Shown here in pieces: positions 1-8,426 of a stretch of 26,385 bases of DNA. This stretch comes from CAYOLL01 sp964404765 [NCBI: uncultured Gemmatimonadota bacterium] (GTDB lineage: Bacteria; 4572-55). Numbering within the stretch: the first letter of the stretch is position 1; every line of letters begins with the position of its first letter. The translations under genes were made by a program, and so were the position numbers. Below the pieces are notes generated by a model. The model worked only from the letters and a program-made list of their open reading frames with translations, had not been told where the DNA came from and ran no database searches. The DNA lies in NCBI GenBank assembly GCA_964404765.1, contig CAYOLL010000078.1, positions 1-26,385 of the forward strand, in the 5' to 3' direction.

Positions 1-305
1 ATACAACTTTCAATATTTTAAAAGGTTATTCTTTTTTTCAGCGAACGTGAGGTTTCAAATTAATTAATTAAGCCTTCGCAAGCTTCGTAAGGTTTCATCA
101 TCATATCCCATCCCATGAACCCAAACTGTTTCAATTTGAAACCGGCGCCATCGAATCGTTGATTTGTCCTTGACCCCGTTCGCAAAACCTCGTATACTGA
201 CAATAATATCTTTCATGCCTTCTGCCAGCATTTCATTCCAAGCCAATGAATTATTCACCACGAAATACGAAATACACTAAAATCATCATTTTAAATGGAG
301 GTTTT
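1..305. other. Upstream region of amylase gene
   Basis: No well-supported gene lies here. It holds one doubtful small minus-strand reading frame (listed separately) and the 5' region of the amylase gene. A Shine-Dalgarno GGAGG at 297-301 precedes ATG 306. Bases 256-279 read, on the minus strand, as a TATTTCGTATTTCGTGGTG word that recurs near 4960, so part of this stretch is dispersed repeat. I could not pick out a convincing -35/-10 promoter. Confidence 0.5.
64..261 (-). CDS. Doubtful small ORF, 65 aa, unknown
   Basis: A 65-codon frame begins at two consecutive GTG codons and ends in TAA. Its first codons overlap the GTATTTCGTGGT repeat word, so the real start may be an internal ATG: residue 11, or residue 16, which is preceded by AGAAGGC. 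The product is charged, has no signal peptide or membrane segment, and contains WRRFQIETVWVHGMGYD, which I cannot assign to a family. It lies divergent from the amylase gene and covers its likely promoter region. It could be a real small protein, a remnant of a larger gene, or chance. Conservation in relatives would decide. Confidence 0.22.
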   Translation of the reverse strand: MVNNSLAWNEMLAEGMKDIIVSIRGFANGVKDKSTIRWRRFQIETVWVHGMGYDDETLRSLRRLN

Positions 306-3300
306 ATGCGCGATATATTCTGCCGAGGGGTCGTTATTTTTAGCCTGCTGGTTTTTGCGGCCATAGCACAAGCACAACAAGCCGATAGTGTTGATGTGAC
401 TTTTTTCTATGCGCCAGCCAAAACTGTGGCTAATGTCTATTTGCCCGGGGAGTTTAATAGCTGGCTTGCCGCTACGCCCAGCAGAATGCTTTATGACGTG
501 AACGGTAAATTTTGGCATCGTACGGTGCGCTTGCGTGTCGGTGGGCCAAATCCTCTGCCGGGGCCAAAAAGCGTGCCGGGCGCTTACCAATACAAGATTA
601 ATGAAAATGGATCCACTTGGTTGTCCGATCCGTTGAATCCACGCCAGAATATCAGCGATGAAAATAACTCGATTCTTTACACCCGCAATCCGACGATCCA
701 CTACCTGCTGCCTAACATAACTCAAGCCGCAATTCGCTCCAAAACGCCGCCCATCACCGTCTATATTTTCCCTAAAATTGGCGATGCGCTGGATTTGACA
801 TCGCTGCAAGTTCAAATTGACAGTGTTATTTATAGTAATCTTGGCCAGTTTTACAATGCCGCCACACGTCAATTGACTTTTGTGCCGGCCACGCCGCTGG
901 AAAATGGCCCGCACAAGTTGCGGCTAACCGCCCGCACAGCATCCGGTTCGACGGCAGCGGATTCAACCACTTTTTCGACGCTGGCCGGACAAGTCCAACT
1001 GCTGTCGCTGCCGGCGGAAACCTGGAAATCAACGTGGATGATTTATGGCGCATTTTATGACAGCCTTGGCAATCCCGATTTAACCCTGACGACGGCGACG
1101 TTGACGGTCAACGGCGTCGACTTTCCGGTCAGTGTGGCCAACGGCAAAGCCTCCATGCTGGTTTCGCTGCAACCCGGTGACAATCAAATTACTTTAACAG
1201 CCAAAGGCGAGACAACCGCCGCCCTGACGATTAAACGGCTGGTCGAACAAAAGCCGACGGCCCGTATCGAAGCCCGATTCAGTTCCGGTAATGCCAGCTT
1301 TACACTATCTGCCGCGACCAGCAGCGATCCACAAGGTCAGGCTTTAGCGTATGAATGGCACGCTGATCCGTACAACCCGGATGCGCGGTCGTTTGAAGGC
1401 ACGGCGGTCGAAAAAACCGAAAGTACTCCGCTCACCCCGGGTAATTATGCGTACAACTTGATCGTGACCAACAGCAACGGCTATCAAGACCGCACCCGCT
1501 TTGCCTTTTCCACCACCGGGAATTACCAGATCGAGGCGCTTGACCAACTCCCGGAAAATCCCGCCTGGGTCAAGAACGGCCGGATTTACACGCTGTTTTT
1601 TAAGGCGTTTACGACCGAGGGTACGATTCGGGCGGCGATTCCGCGCTTGCAGTATATCAAAGACATGGGTTTTAATATCGTCTGGACGCTTCCGGTGATG
1701 GATACGGAAGGGACGATTGATAATCAAATCAACATTGGTTATAACATTATGGATTTAATGAAAATCGCACCGGAATACGGAACGGCTGAGGATTTTAAGG
1801 CTTTTACCGCCGAGGCGCATCGGCTTGGGCTCAAGGTCATTCTGGACGTGACGCCCAACCATACCGGCCGGCTGCATCCCTTTGCCCAGAGCTCGAAGGA
1901 GTTTGCCGCCTATTCGCCGTACTGGGGTCATTATCAAACCGAAGCTTTTCCGGGCGGGCACAACGACAACAGCCTGGGCCAATGTGTGACCCCGCAGGGT
2001 TTGCGCTATTATTGCGGGTTCAGCGAAGCGCTGTTGAATTGGGATTGGGCCGATACGGACGGGCAGCGTTACATGACCGATGTCTACAAATACTGGCTGC
2101 AAGAGTTTGATCTGGACGGCTTCCGCTTTGATGTTTACTGGGGGCCGCACCGACGTTATGGCAATGCGCTTTTTGGCGCACATCTTCGCCGTGAGCTCAA
2201 GCATGTCAAGCCGGATATTTTTTTGCTGGGCGAAGATGACGGCACCGGTTCCGGCACAGAAACGCTGTACGGCGACCGCAGCGGCGGCCTGGATTCGGCC
2301 TATGACTTTAAGCTGTATTTTAATGCCATGCGGGATTTTAACTTTACGGCAACTGCCGTCAACACCCTGCATAATGAGTTAAACAATAGCGGCTTTCATC
2401 CGGGTATCAATTCCTATTTCATGCGCTTTATGGAAAGTCAGGATGAGGATCGAATTGCTTACAAGCATAACTCGTTTGAAAAGACCATGCCGCTGGCCAC
2501 CGCTCTTTTTACCGCACCGGGCATTCCCATGCTTTACAACGGTCAGGAAGTCGGTTTTGGCCGGGGCATGGGCGCGCCGGGCGAGCCGGATTTAAATACG
2601 CGACGACGCGGCGTGATCAATTGGAGCTTTGCCGGACGCAGTCTGTTGACGCCGCACTACCACAAGCTGGCCCAGATTCGGGCACAGTTTCCGGCCTTCG
2701 CACAGCACAAACGGGATACGAACAATGACGGCAGTGTGTCCGCAGCGGACGAGTCGGATTTTGAGCGTGTTACAACATCTAACAGCCTTGTTTATGCCTT
2801 TGTCCGACCTTATCCGGATGATAACGGTGTGGCAGTAATGAATTTTTCGACCACGGCTCAGACGGTCACCCTGACTGTGCCGACGGAGCGGCTCAAATTT
2901 AGCGGCGGTTTCAGTTCCGGCGCCACCTACTATGTCAATAATTTGTACGCCAATACGGTGACAACGATGACCGGTGGCGCGCTAACAACGATGAGCGTGA
3001 CCTTGCCGGCGTACGGCTCGGCGGTGTATGTAATTTCCACACAGGAGCGTCACGCCCGCTTTGTCGACACTGTTTTGGCGATTGAGGAAGACGAGGCTCA
3101 GGCGCCAGCAGCCCTGTTTTTGCAGCAAAGTTACCCCAATCCGTTTACAATGGGACTGACCACAATTCGTTATGCACTGCCGGCGGCATCTCCAGTCAAA
3201 CTAACGGTTTATAATGTCGCCGGGCAAAGAATTAAGACGCTGCAGGATGAGACGATGCTGGCGGGTGAGCACGAAACCCGCTGGGACGGACGGGACGCAG

Positions 3301-3389
3301 CCGGCCAAGCCGTTGGCAGCGGTGTCTACTTTTATCAATTGGAGACGCGGCATGGCCGGGAGCAGAAGCGGTTAGTGGTGATTCGATAA
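306..3389 (+). CDS. Secreted GH13 alpha-amylase-family glycoside hydrolase with sorting domain
   Basis: Predicted to act on alpha-glucans outside the cell. ATG 306 is chosen over an in-frame ATG at 246 because it has GGAGG 4 bases upstream and opens a signal peptide (cleavage after AQA, about residue 23). Order (1027 aa): glycogen-recognition/E-set domain about 28-120, Ig-like and PKD-like segments to about 405, GH13 barrel about 410-800, beta domain, and a C-terminal FlgD-like/type IX-style sorting domain about 938-1027 (YPNPF at 943-947, ending KRLVVIR). GH13 motifs are DVTPNH (D514, H519), GFRFD with nucleophile D609, and LLGED with acid/base E643. Region IV reads ESQDEDR: transition-state D713 is kept, but the usual His is Q712. 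A lone EF-hand/dockerin-like loop (D804 to D815) follows the barrel. Substrate is not predictable; a debranching or cyclodextrin-acting enzyme is possible. Confidence 0.88.
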   Translation: MRDIFCRGVVIFSLLVFAAIAQAQQADSVDVTFFYAPAKTVANVYLPGEFNSWLAATPSRMLYDVNGKFWHRTVRLRVGGPNPLPGPKSVPGAYQYKINENGSTWLSDPLNPRQNISDENNSILYTRNPTIHYLLPNITQAAIRSKTPPITVYIFPKIGDALDLTSLQVQIDSVIYSNLGQFYNAATRQLTFVPATPLENGPHKLRLTARTASGSTAADSTTFSTLAGQVQLLSLPAETWKSTWMIYGAFYDSLGNPDLTLTTATLTVNGVDFPVSVANGKASMLVSLQPGDNQITLTAKGETTAALTIKRLVEQKPTARIEARFSSGNASFTLSAATSSDPQGQALAYEWHADPYNPDARSFEGTAVEKTESTPLTPGNYAYNLIVTNSNGYQDRTRFAFSTTGNYQIEALDQLPENPAWVKNGRIYTLFFKAFTTEGTIRAAIPRLQYIKDMGFNIVWTLPVMDTEGTIDNQINIGYNIMDLMKIAPEYGTAEDFKAFTAEAHRLGLKVILDVTPNHTGRLHPFAQSSKEFAAYSPYWGHYQTEAFPGGHNDNSLGQCVTPQGLRYYCGFSEALLNWDWADTDGQRYMTDVYKYWLQEFDLDGFRFDVYWGPHRRYGNALFGAHLRRELKHVKPDIFLLGEDDGTGSGTETLYGDRSGGLDSAYDFKLYFNAMRDFNFTATAVNTLHNELNNSGFHPGINSYFMRFMESQDEDRIAYKHNSFEKTMPLATALFTAPGIPMLYNGQEVGFGRGMGAPGEPDLNTRRRGVINWSFAGRSLLTPHYHKLAQIRAQFPAFAQHKRDTNNDGSVSAADESDFERVTTSNSLVYAFVRPYPDDNGVAVMNFSTTAQTVTLTVPTERLKFSGGFSSGATYYVNNLYANTVTTMTGGALTTMSVTLPAYGSAVYVISTQERHARFVDTVLAIEEDEAQAPAALFLQQSYPNPFTMGLTTIRYALPAASPVKLTVYNVAGQRIKTLQDETMLAGEHETRWDGRDAAGQAVGSGVYFYQLETRHGREQKRLVVIR

Positions 3390-3471
3390 AGATTTTTGAA
3401 AGCGCTCGCGTTTGTAATATTTTTGACCACAATAAACTACAACAACCCCTTTTCAATCATGGAGTTAAAAG

Positions 3472-4926
3472 ATGAGATACTCTTATTGGTTAAGCATCTT
3501 GATCGGTTTTATGTCGGTATATACGGTCAGTCCGGCGTCAAGCGATGACAAAATTCCGTTTACAACCTCATCGCCAAAAGCCAGAGGTCTATTTCTGCAA
3601 GGTCTGGAGCAAGTCGATTTGCTGCATGAGCATGTGGCGATTCCGTTATTGGAAAAGGCGGTGGCGGAAGATCCGGATTTTGCCATGGCCTACCTGATGA
3701 TCGCTGCTTATCATCCGACACCAAAGCTGCGGTATGCAAATCTTGACAAAGCATTGGCCCTGGTTAGCAAAGTTTCCGAAGGCGAAAAGCTTTGGATTTT
3801 GGCCGTTGATGCCGGATTTAAAGACAAGCAGGCCAAGCAGCGGCAATATTATCAGCAATTAGTTAAGCTTTACCCCAAAGATGCGCGCTCCTACGCCTTG
3901 CTGGGTGATGTCTATTATAGCGAACAGGAATACGCCACGGCGATTGAACAATACAACCTGGCTATTACCGCAAACCCGAACTTTGCGCCGGTTTATAACT
4001 CCCTCGGCTATTCTTACTGGTCCGTAGATAACTTTCAGGCAGCGCGCGAGGCATTTGAAAAATATATCAAATTGAATCCAAATGATCCGAATCCGTATGA
4101 TTCTTATGCCGAACTCATGCTGAAAATGGGCAAGTTCAACGCTTCTATCAAATCGTACCGCGATGCGCTGAGCAAAGACCCGGATTTTTTATTCTCCTAC
4201 ATCGGGGTGGCCACCAATTTAAACTTGAAAGGCTTGCATGATGAAGCGCGCCAAAACCTAACCGAGATGTTGCACAAAGCCGGCAATGAGGGCGAAAAGC
4301 GTCAGGCTTATTTTGCTATGGCCATCTCGTATGCCGACGAGGGCAAGCTGGATAAAGCGCTGGAAATGCTGCAGCAGCGATTTCAAATTGCCAAGTCGAT
4401 GAGTGATGAAGTGGCGATGGCCCAGGATTTGGAAGCCGTTGGCGATTTATTGCTTGAAATGAGCAGACCGGATGAGGCGCTGACCAAATATACGGAAGCC
4501 GTCAAGACCGTCGAACGCGGCGGGGTGGAAGCAGAAATGGTGGCGATTCGCAAGCGACGATTTTTGTACAATTCCGCGCGTGTCGCCATTGCCAAAAAAG
4601 AATTTGAGGGCGCCCGCAACTATGCCGTCCAATATCGCACGCAGGCCGAGGCCGAAGATAGCCCGGCGTTGCGGAAGACCGCTAATGAGCTGGACGCACT
4701 CATTGAACTGGCCGCCGGTAACTATCTGCCGGCCCTGCAAAAGCTAGCAAAAGCGGATATTAAAAATCCATATAATATCTACCGCATGGCGCTGGCCCAA
4801 AAAGGCAAGGGCGATGCCGTCAAAGCGAAAGAGCTGTGCGAAAAAGCAGCTAATTTTAATGCTGTAAATGATTTAAACTTTGCGCTCATCCGGCAAAAAG
4901 CCTTGCAATTAGCGCAAACGATGTAA
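3472..4926 (+). CDS. Exported TPR-repeat protein
   Basis: This 484-residue protein has an N-terminal hydrophobic stretch (about residues 5-22, a signal peptide ending near SPASS), so it should be periplasmic or anchored. The rest is helical tetratricopeptide repeats. The clearest are at about residues 135-240, where YALLGDVYY, YNSLGYSYW and YDSYAELML each open a 34-residue unit followed by NPNFAP or NPNDPNP turns. TPR arrays bind other proteins; no catalytic domain is visible. GGAG at 3461-3464 lies 7 bases before ATG. The gene follows the amylase after 82 bases on the same strand, so it may be co-transcribed, but nothing shows a shared function. The partner is unknown. Confidence 0.75.
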   Translation: MRYSYWLSILIGFMSVYTVSPASSDDKIPFTTSSPKARGLFLQGLEQVDLLHEHVAIPLLEKAVAEDPDFAMAYLMIAAYHPTPKLRYANLDKALALVSKVSEGEKLWILAVDAGFKDKQAKQRQYYQQLVKLYPKDARSYALLGDVYYSEQEYATAIEQYNLAITANPNFAPVYNSLGYSYWSVDNFQAAREAFEKYIKLNPNDPNPYDSYAELMLKMGKFNASIKSYRDALSKDPDFLFSYIGVATNLNLKGLHDEARQNLTEMLHKAGNEGEKRQAYFAMAISYADEGKLDKALEMLQQRFQIAKSMSDEVAMAQDLEAVGDLLLEMSRPDEALTKYTEAVKTVERGGVEAEMVAIRKRRFLYNSARVAIAKKEFEGARNYAVQYRTQAEAEDSPALRKTANELDALIELAAGNYLPALQKLAKADIKNPYNIYRMALAQKGKGDAVKAKELCEKAANFNAVNDLNFALIRQKALQLAQTM

Positions 4927-4954
4927 TAGCTCTGCAATTCTTTATTTTTGTGTG

Positions 4955-4982
4955 CTTCGAGTATTTCGTGGTTATTTTATGA
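4955..4982. repeat. Dispersed GTATTTCGTGGT repeat word
   Basis: The stretch reads CTTCGAGTATTTCGTGGTTATTTT. Its 12-base core GTATTTCGTGGT recurs exactly on the opposite strand at about 258-269, with similar flanking bases. Both copies lie just outside genes. It looks like a fragment of a dispersed repeat; two copies are too few to define a family. Confidence 0.35.
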
Positions 4983-5088
4983 ATAATCCAGGTTGGAAAA
5001 TGAAGCAAGTTTGAAGCATATTTTTTGACGCGCCGCGGCACCGGATACGCTCTGGTATTTTATGTCAATATATAGAAAGGGGAATTGT

Positions 5089-6102
5089 GTGCCTAAACGG
5101 ATTAAACTTTTGGTACTGATAACCATTTTGTGGGCTGCCACAGCGCAGGCCCAATATTTAACAACCGGCAAGGATATTTTCCGCCTGCAATCCGGCGAAA
5201 ATATGGGTAAAAAAATCGTGGCGCTCAATGCCTATTGGGCCAGCGCTTACGAACAGTTAGAGCTAAGCACCGGCGAAAAATACACTCAGGCCTACCGCAC
5301 CCTGGCCATTACAGGCGCCTACGGCTTGACCAACTCCATTGACGTGCTGGTGGAAGCCACGCCGTGGCAAACCGACGAAAAGGTTGATACTTTTGGACCG
5401 ATGGGCGATACCCGCTTTGGCGTCAAATGGGGTATTCCGCAATATTTCGGCAAAAATATTCATGTTGGCTTATTGGGTCTCGTTGTTTTGCCGACGGCCA
5501 AAGCCCATCCGATTCCGGCCGAGGCATATTCCGGGTCGGGCACATCCTTTGGTAGTAAATTGCTCTATTCCTGGGATACGCATTTGGGTGCGCCATGCAA
5601 ATTGTATGTCAATGCCGGCTATATGAAATGGAGCAGCAATAGCGACGATTACCCGCTGCCGATGGAATCCAAAAATCAAATTTTGCTTGGCGCAGGCATA
5701 AAGCTGTCCATGCGAAAGATTGTCTTGATGGCCGAATACAGCCGCGAAAATTTTATCGAGGCTGACAGTCTTTCCGGCGGGGAGCAGTCACAGCGATTCG
5801 CGATAGGGATGCGCTTTCCTATTGGCGGCGGTCTGACGCTCGATCTGGGTTATGAAGCCGATCTTTCCAAAGACGATCCAAACACCGCATTTGTCGCCGA
5901 TGATCATGACTCGAAGATTATCGTCTCCTTTAAAAAGTTCTGGTTTTTTAATAAAGACGAGAAGCGCCGCCAACGCTTGATGTTGTTGGAACGCCTCAAG
6001 TCCGAAGAGGCGCAGCGCTTAAAATCCCTGGAGCAGGACCGCGAAAAAGTTGAAGAGGAAATCGACGCGCTCAAGAAGCTGATTCAGGAGGAAAGCAAGT
6101 GA
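5089..6102 (+). CDS. Outer-membrane beta-barrel protein with C-terminal coiled coil
   Basis: I place the start at GTG 5089 because AAGGGG (5077-5082) lies 6 bases upstream; an in-frame ATG at 5062 has no ribosome site. The product has 337 residues. PKRIKLLVLITILWAATAQAQ is a classic signal peptide. The mature part alternates short amphipathic strands and glycine-rich turns (ITGAYGLTNSIDVLVEATPW, FGVKWGIPQYF, IAIGMRFPIGGGLTLDLGYE), as in transporter-like barrels of the MetA-pathway/OmpL type. After the last strand (about residue 285) comes FWFFNKDEKRR and about 45 residues of highly charged helix with heptad character. A tail after the barrel is unusual, since the BAM signal normally sits on the last strand. 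The next gene overlaps by 4 bases, so they probably work together. Cargo unknown. Confidence 0.7.
   Translation: MPKRIKLLVLITILWAATAQAQYLTTGKDIFRLQSGENMGKKIVALNAYWASAYEQLELSTGEKYTQAYRTLAITGAYGLTNSIDVLVEATPWQTDEKVDTFGPMGDTRFGVKWGIPQYFGKNIHVGLLGLVVLPTAKAHPIPAEAYSGSGTSFGSKLLYSWDTHLGAPCKLYVNAGYMKWSSNSDDYPLPMESKNQILLGAGIKLSMRKIVLMAEYSRENFIEADSLSGGEQSQRFAIGMRFPIGGGLTLDLGYEADLSKDDPNTAFVADDHDSKIIVSFKKFWFFNKDEKRRQRLMLLERLKSEEAQRLKSLEQDREKVEEEIDALKKLIQEESK
6086..6101 (+). promoter_or_regulatory. Strong RBS and GTGA overlap start
   Basis: AGGAGG at 6086-6091 lies inside the end of the barrel gene, 7 bases before GTG 6099. GTGA joins the start codon of the next gene to the stop TGA of the barrel gene (6100-6102). 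This points to translational coupling and fixes the start even though a palindromic repeat follows directly. Confidence 0.75.
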
Positions 6103-7463
6103 TCTCATTTTTAGCGGCGCCTTTGCCACAGAGCCACAGAGCGCTCAGAGACTGGATACAAAATATAAAAAATCTCCGTGAATTCGGGGATTCTGTGGCA
6201 AAAGTTCGCGCCTTCAGCGTTCTATTTTTCCTTTTAATTTTGCCGTCTTTTGTTTTTGCGGATGCTGACAGCGATTTTTTGCGCGGGGAATATTTTTTTG
6301 AGCGCGAGTTATACACTGCGGCGACAGCCCAATTTGAGCGGTTTATCCAGAAATATCCGGATGATATTCGCCACTCGGTCGCCGCCTTGCGTATCGGCAA
6401 AGCGCATTATTTTCAGCAGGATTATGAGATCGCCGAGCAGCAACTGGAAAAGCTCTGGCGTGAAGACCGTACGACCTATTTTAATCGCTATATTGATGAC
6501 CTGTTTGCCTACCTGATCGAGGCCAAAATCATTCTGGGCAAAGTGGAAGAGGCAGATCAATTAACCAGCATGTACGCCCTGCGCTTTTGGTATCCCAAAG
6601 CTTACAGCGACATTCTGTTTCGCATTGCAGAGGCCTGGTACCAGGCCGGCAATTATCAGCGGGCGCTTCATTTTTTGCGTAAATTAGATGGCCAGACCGT
6701 CGGCAGACCTGACACCGGTTATATTACTTATTTGCGGGCAATGATTGCCATCGGCGAACAAAAGCAGCCAGACGCTATCGGCTATTTTAAGGAATTACTG
6801 ACTTTACCGGCGTCATTACATAACGGCCCTGCAGAAACTGCCATGTTGAAAGATCAGGCCCGACTCAAATTGGCCGATCTTTATTTTCAGCAAAAAAAAT
6901 ATTTTGAAGCCTCTGACTATTATGCCGACATCGAAAATGTGAAACTTTGGGGGGATCGGCGGTATCTGGGCCTGGCCTGGTGTAACTACATGGTTCTGGA
7001 ATATGTGGACGCCATTGAAAATGCGGAAAAACTGGTGGTTGAATTTCCCCAAAGCGTCTATCACGGCGAGGCCGAATTTATCCAGGGCGCGTGTTATTTG
7101 GATTTGGAGGACCCTGCCTTTGCCGTTGATCATTTTCAAAAATTTGTGGATTTAATTGCCGATTACGAAACCGCCGAAAAAATCGCGCTGGTGCAAAAAG
7201 ATATCTTTACCGAAGAAGCCAAAATCAAAGCCGTGCAAGTCGAAGCGCAGGAGCTGGAAAAGCAACTGGCAGCCTTATCCGACGACAATTTTGGCGGTTA
7301 TACTGCGGAAATCCTCAAGAAAAAAGAGCGCATTGCCTATCTCCAGCGCGGCATAGATTTGCTATATGATCGGCTGGTTCAGCGCAAAGTGGAGCTACAA
7401 CTGAAGTTTGAAGCCGAATACGGCCTGAATAAGGCTAAGCTCCTGGTTACCAAGCTGAAGTGA
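6099..7463 (+). CDS. Periplasmic TPR / coiled-coil protein, signal peptide interrupted by repeat
   Basis: The 454-residue product pairs with the upstream barrel (4-base overlap). After a hydrophobic signal core (FSVLFFLLILPSFVFA, about residues 38-53) come TPR-like units of the BamD/YbgF kind (FLRGEYFFERELYTAATAQF, AALRIGKAHYFQQDYEIAE, FRIAEAWYQAGNYQRALHF, ADLYFQQKKYFEASDYY, FIQGACYLDLEDPAFAVDHF). A long coiled coil runs from about 350 to 440. It lies in the periplasm by inference and may scaffold an envelope complex with the barrel. Codons 8-36 lie in or border an 84-base palindromic repeat, giving a long polar N-region before the signal core. An in-frame GTG at 6195, inside the repeat's right arm, would start at MAKVRAFSV and give a normal signal peptide. 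Confidence 0.75.
   Translation: MISFLAAPLPQSHRALRDWIQNIKNLREFGDSVAKVRAFSVLFFLLILPSFVFADADSDFLRGEYFFERELYTAATAQFERFIQKYPDDIRHSVAALRIGKAHYFQQDYEIAEQQLEKLWREDRTTYFNRYIDDLFAYLIEAKIILGKVEEADQLTSMYALRFWYPKAYSDILFRIAEAWYQAGNYQRALHFLRKLDGQTVGRPDTGYITYLRAMIAIGEQKQPDAIGYFKELLTLPASLHNGPAETAMLKDQARLKLADLYFQQKKYFEASDYYADIENVKLWGDRRYLGLAWCNYMVLEYVDAIENAEKLVVEFPQSVYHGEAEFIQGACYLDLEDPAFAVDHFQKFVDLIADYETAEKIALVQKDIFTEEAKIKAVQVEAQELEKQLAALSDDNFGGYTAEILKKKERIAYLQRGIDLLYDRLVQRKVELQLKFEAEYGLNKAKLLVTKLK
6121..6204. repeat. 84-bp palindromic repeat inside coding sequence
   Basis: Terminal arms TTTGCCACAGA (6122-6132) and TCTGTGGCAAA (6192-6202) are exact inverse complements. Between them lie CCACAGAG-type words and an AT-rich centre, so the RNA can fold into an imperfect hairpin. 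From 6121 to 6204 is 84 bases, exactly 28 codons, and the TPR gene stays open through it. Removing these bases joins C6120 to T6205 and gives an ordinary signal peptide, MISFLAALRAFSVLFF and onward. The exact ends are inferred. Related half-sites occur at about 8683-8790. Confidence 0.7.
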
Positions 7464-7505
7464 TACCAGTATAACTTTGACTTATTGTTTGAATGGGAGT
7501 CCCGG

Positions 7506-8426
7506 TTGCGTGGTTGTCATTTTCTTGCGGCGGCAACGCTCAGCGATATCCTCACGCTGGGTATCCTTGGGCTTGTGGCCGGAACGCTGTCGGTATGCGT
7601 TATATTTCAGCCGTCATTACTGCCAAACGGGATGCTGCATATTGGTATGTTTGTGGCATTTCTGTCTTTTATCCGCTATATAATTCTGCACGAAAATGCG
7701 CCGTGGATTCCACCCTGTCGCGGAATTGCGACTGTTAGTGTGTTGTTTATTTTATACCGTACGTTAGCCGTTTCGTTGACGGCCATCCCGTGGCGTGCCG
7801 ATCGGACGCTTTCTTTCATCGACACATGGCTTTTTTTGGGTATTAATCCGTCGCTATGGGTCGAACCACACATCACGCTGCCGTTTCTGGAGTTTTTCAG
7901 CTTTATTTATGCCGTCTATATCCCCTTTCTTTACGTGGCTATTTTTTTAGGGTTGACAAGTCGATCCTCTGCGCTACGCAGTCTTTTTTTGGACGGTTTT
8001 GCAATTGTCTATGCGATTAGTTTTACCGGCTATCTCTTTGCGCCGGCGCAAGGACCGATTGTATACCACGCTGATGATTTTTATGCGCCGCTGACAGGCG
8101 GATTTTTTTACAATCTGGTTGCCGACGCTATTGACGCCGTAGGCGGGCCGCACGGCGCTTTTCCCAGTCTGCATGTTGGCGCATCCGCTTATCTGTGCTT
8201 GTTTGATTTAATCTACCATCGTAAACGGGGGTTGCTTTACCTGCCCTTTGTCTGCCTGATCGCTGTGGCGACCATCATTGTTCGCTATCACTATGTAATT
8301 GATCTGATAGGCGGTTTGGCAATTGCCGCCTTCTCAATACATTTAACCCGGCGCTGGCAAAGACATTTACAAACGCTAACAAATATGCCAATATGCGCGA
8401 ATGCCGGTGAGCTAATTGAAAAGTGA
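7506..8426 (+). CDS. PAP2-superfamily membrane phosphatase / phosphotransferase
   Basis: A polytopic inner-membrane protein of about 306 residues with at least six hydrophobic segments. PAP2 signatures are FPSLH (H223) and RYHYVIDLIGG (H262, D266), the catalytic histidine pair and aspartate of the family. The order and spacing resemble the Aur1/Ipt1-type (PAP2_3) branch, which moves phospho-head-groups between lipids; a lipid phosphatase is equally possible. No ATG lies near the N-terminus. I choose TTG 7506 because GGGAG at 7495-7499 is 6 bases upstream; TTG 7485 lacks a site. The frame continues directly from the TPR gene's TGA and the gap is short, so the three genes 5089-8426 are probably one transcript. 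Confidence 0.75.
   Translation: MRGCHFLAAATLSDILTLGILGLVAGTLSVCVIFQPSLLPNGMLHIGMFVAFLSFIRYIILHENAPWIPPCRGIATVSVLFILYRTLAVSLTAIPWRADRTLSFIDTWLFLGINPSLWVEPHITLPFLEFFSFIYAVYIPFLYVAIFLGLTSRSSALRSLFLDGFAIVYAISFTGYLFAPAQGPIVYHADDFYAPLTGGFFYNLVADAIDAVGGPHGAFPSLHVGASAYLCLFDLIYHRKRGLLYLPFVCLIAVATIIVRYHYVIDLIGGLAIAAFSIHLTRRWQRHLQTLTNMPICANAGELIEK

Noticed and set aside
246-305. Amylase start at ATG 246
   Set aside because: It would put 20 polar residues before the signal peptide and has no ribosome site, whereas ATG 306 has GGAGG just upstream.
1755-2372. Long minus-strand frame opposite the amylase
   Set aside because: It mirrors the GH13 catalytic region, whose motifs are on the + strand; it has no family resemblance.
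7477-7738. Two short + frames overlapping the PAP2 N-terminus
   Set aside because: They are out-of-frame shadows; the PAP2 frame carries the conserved catalytic motifs.
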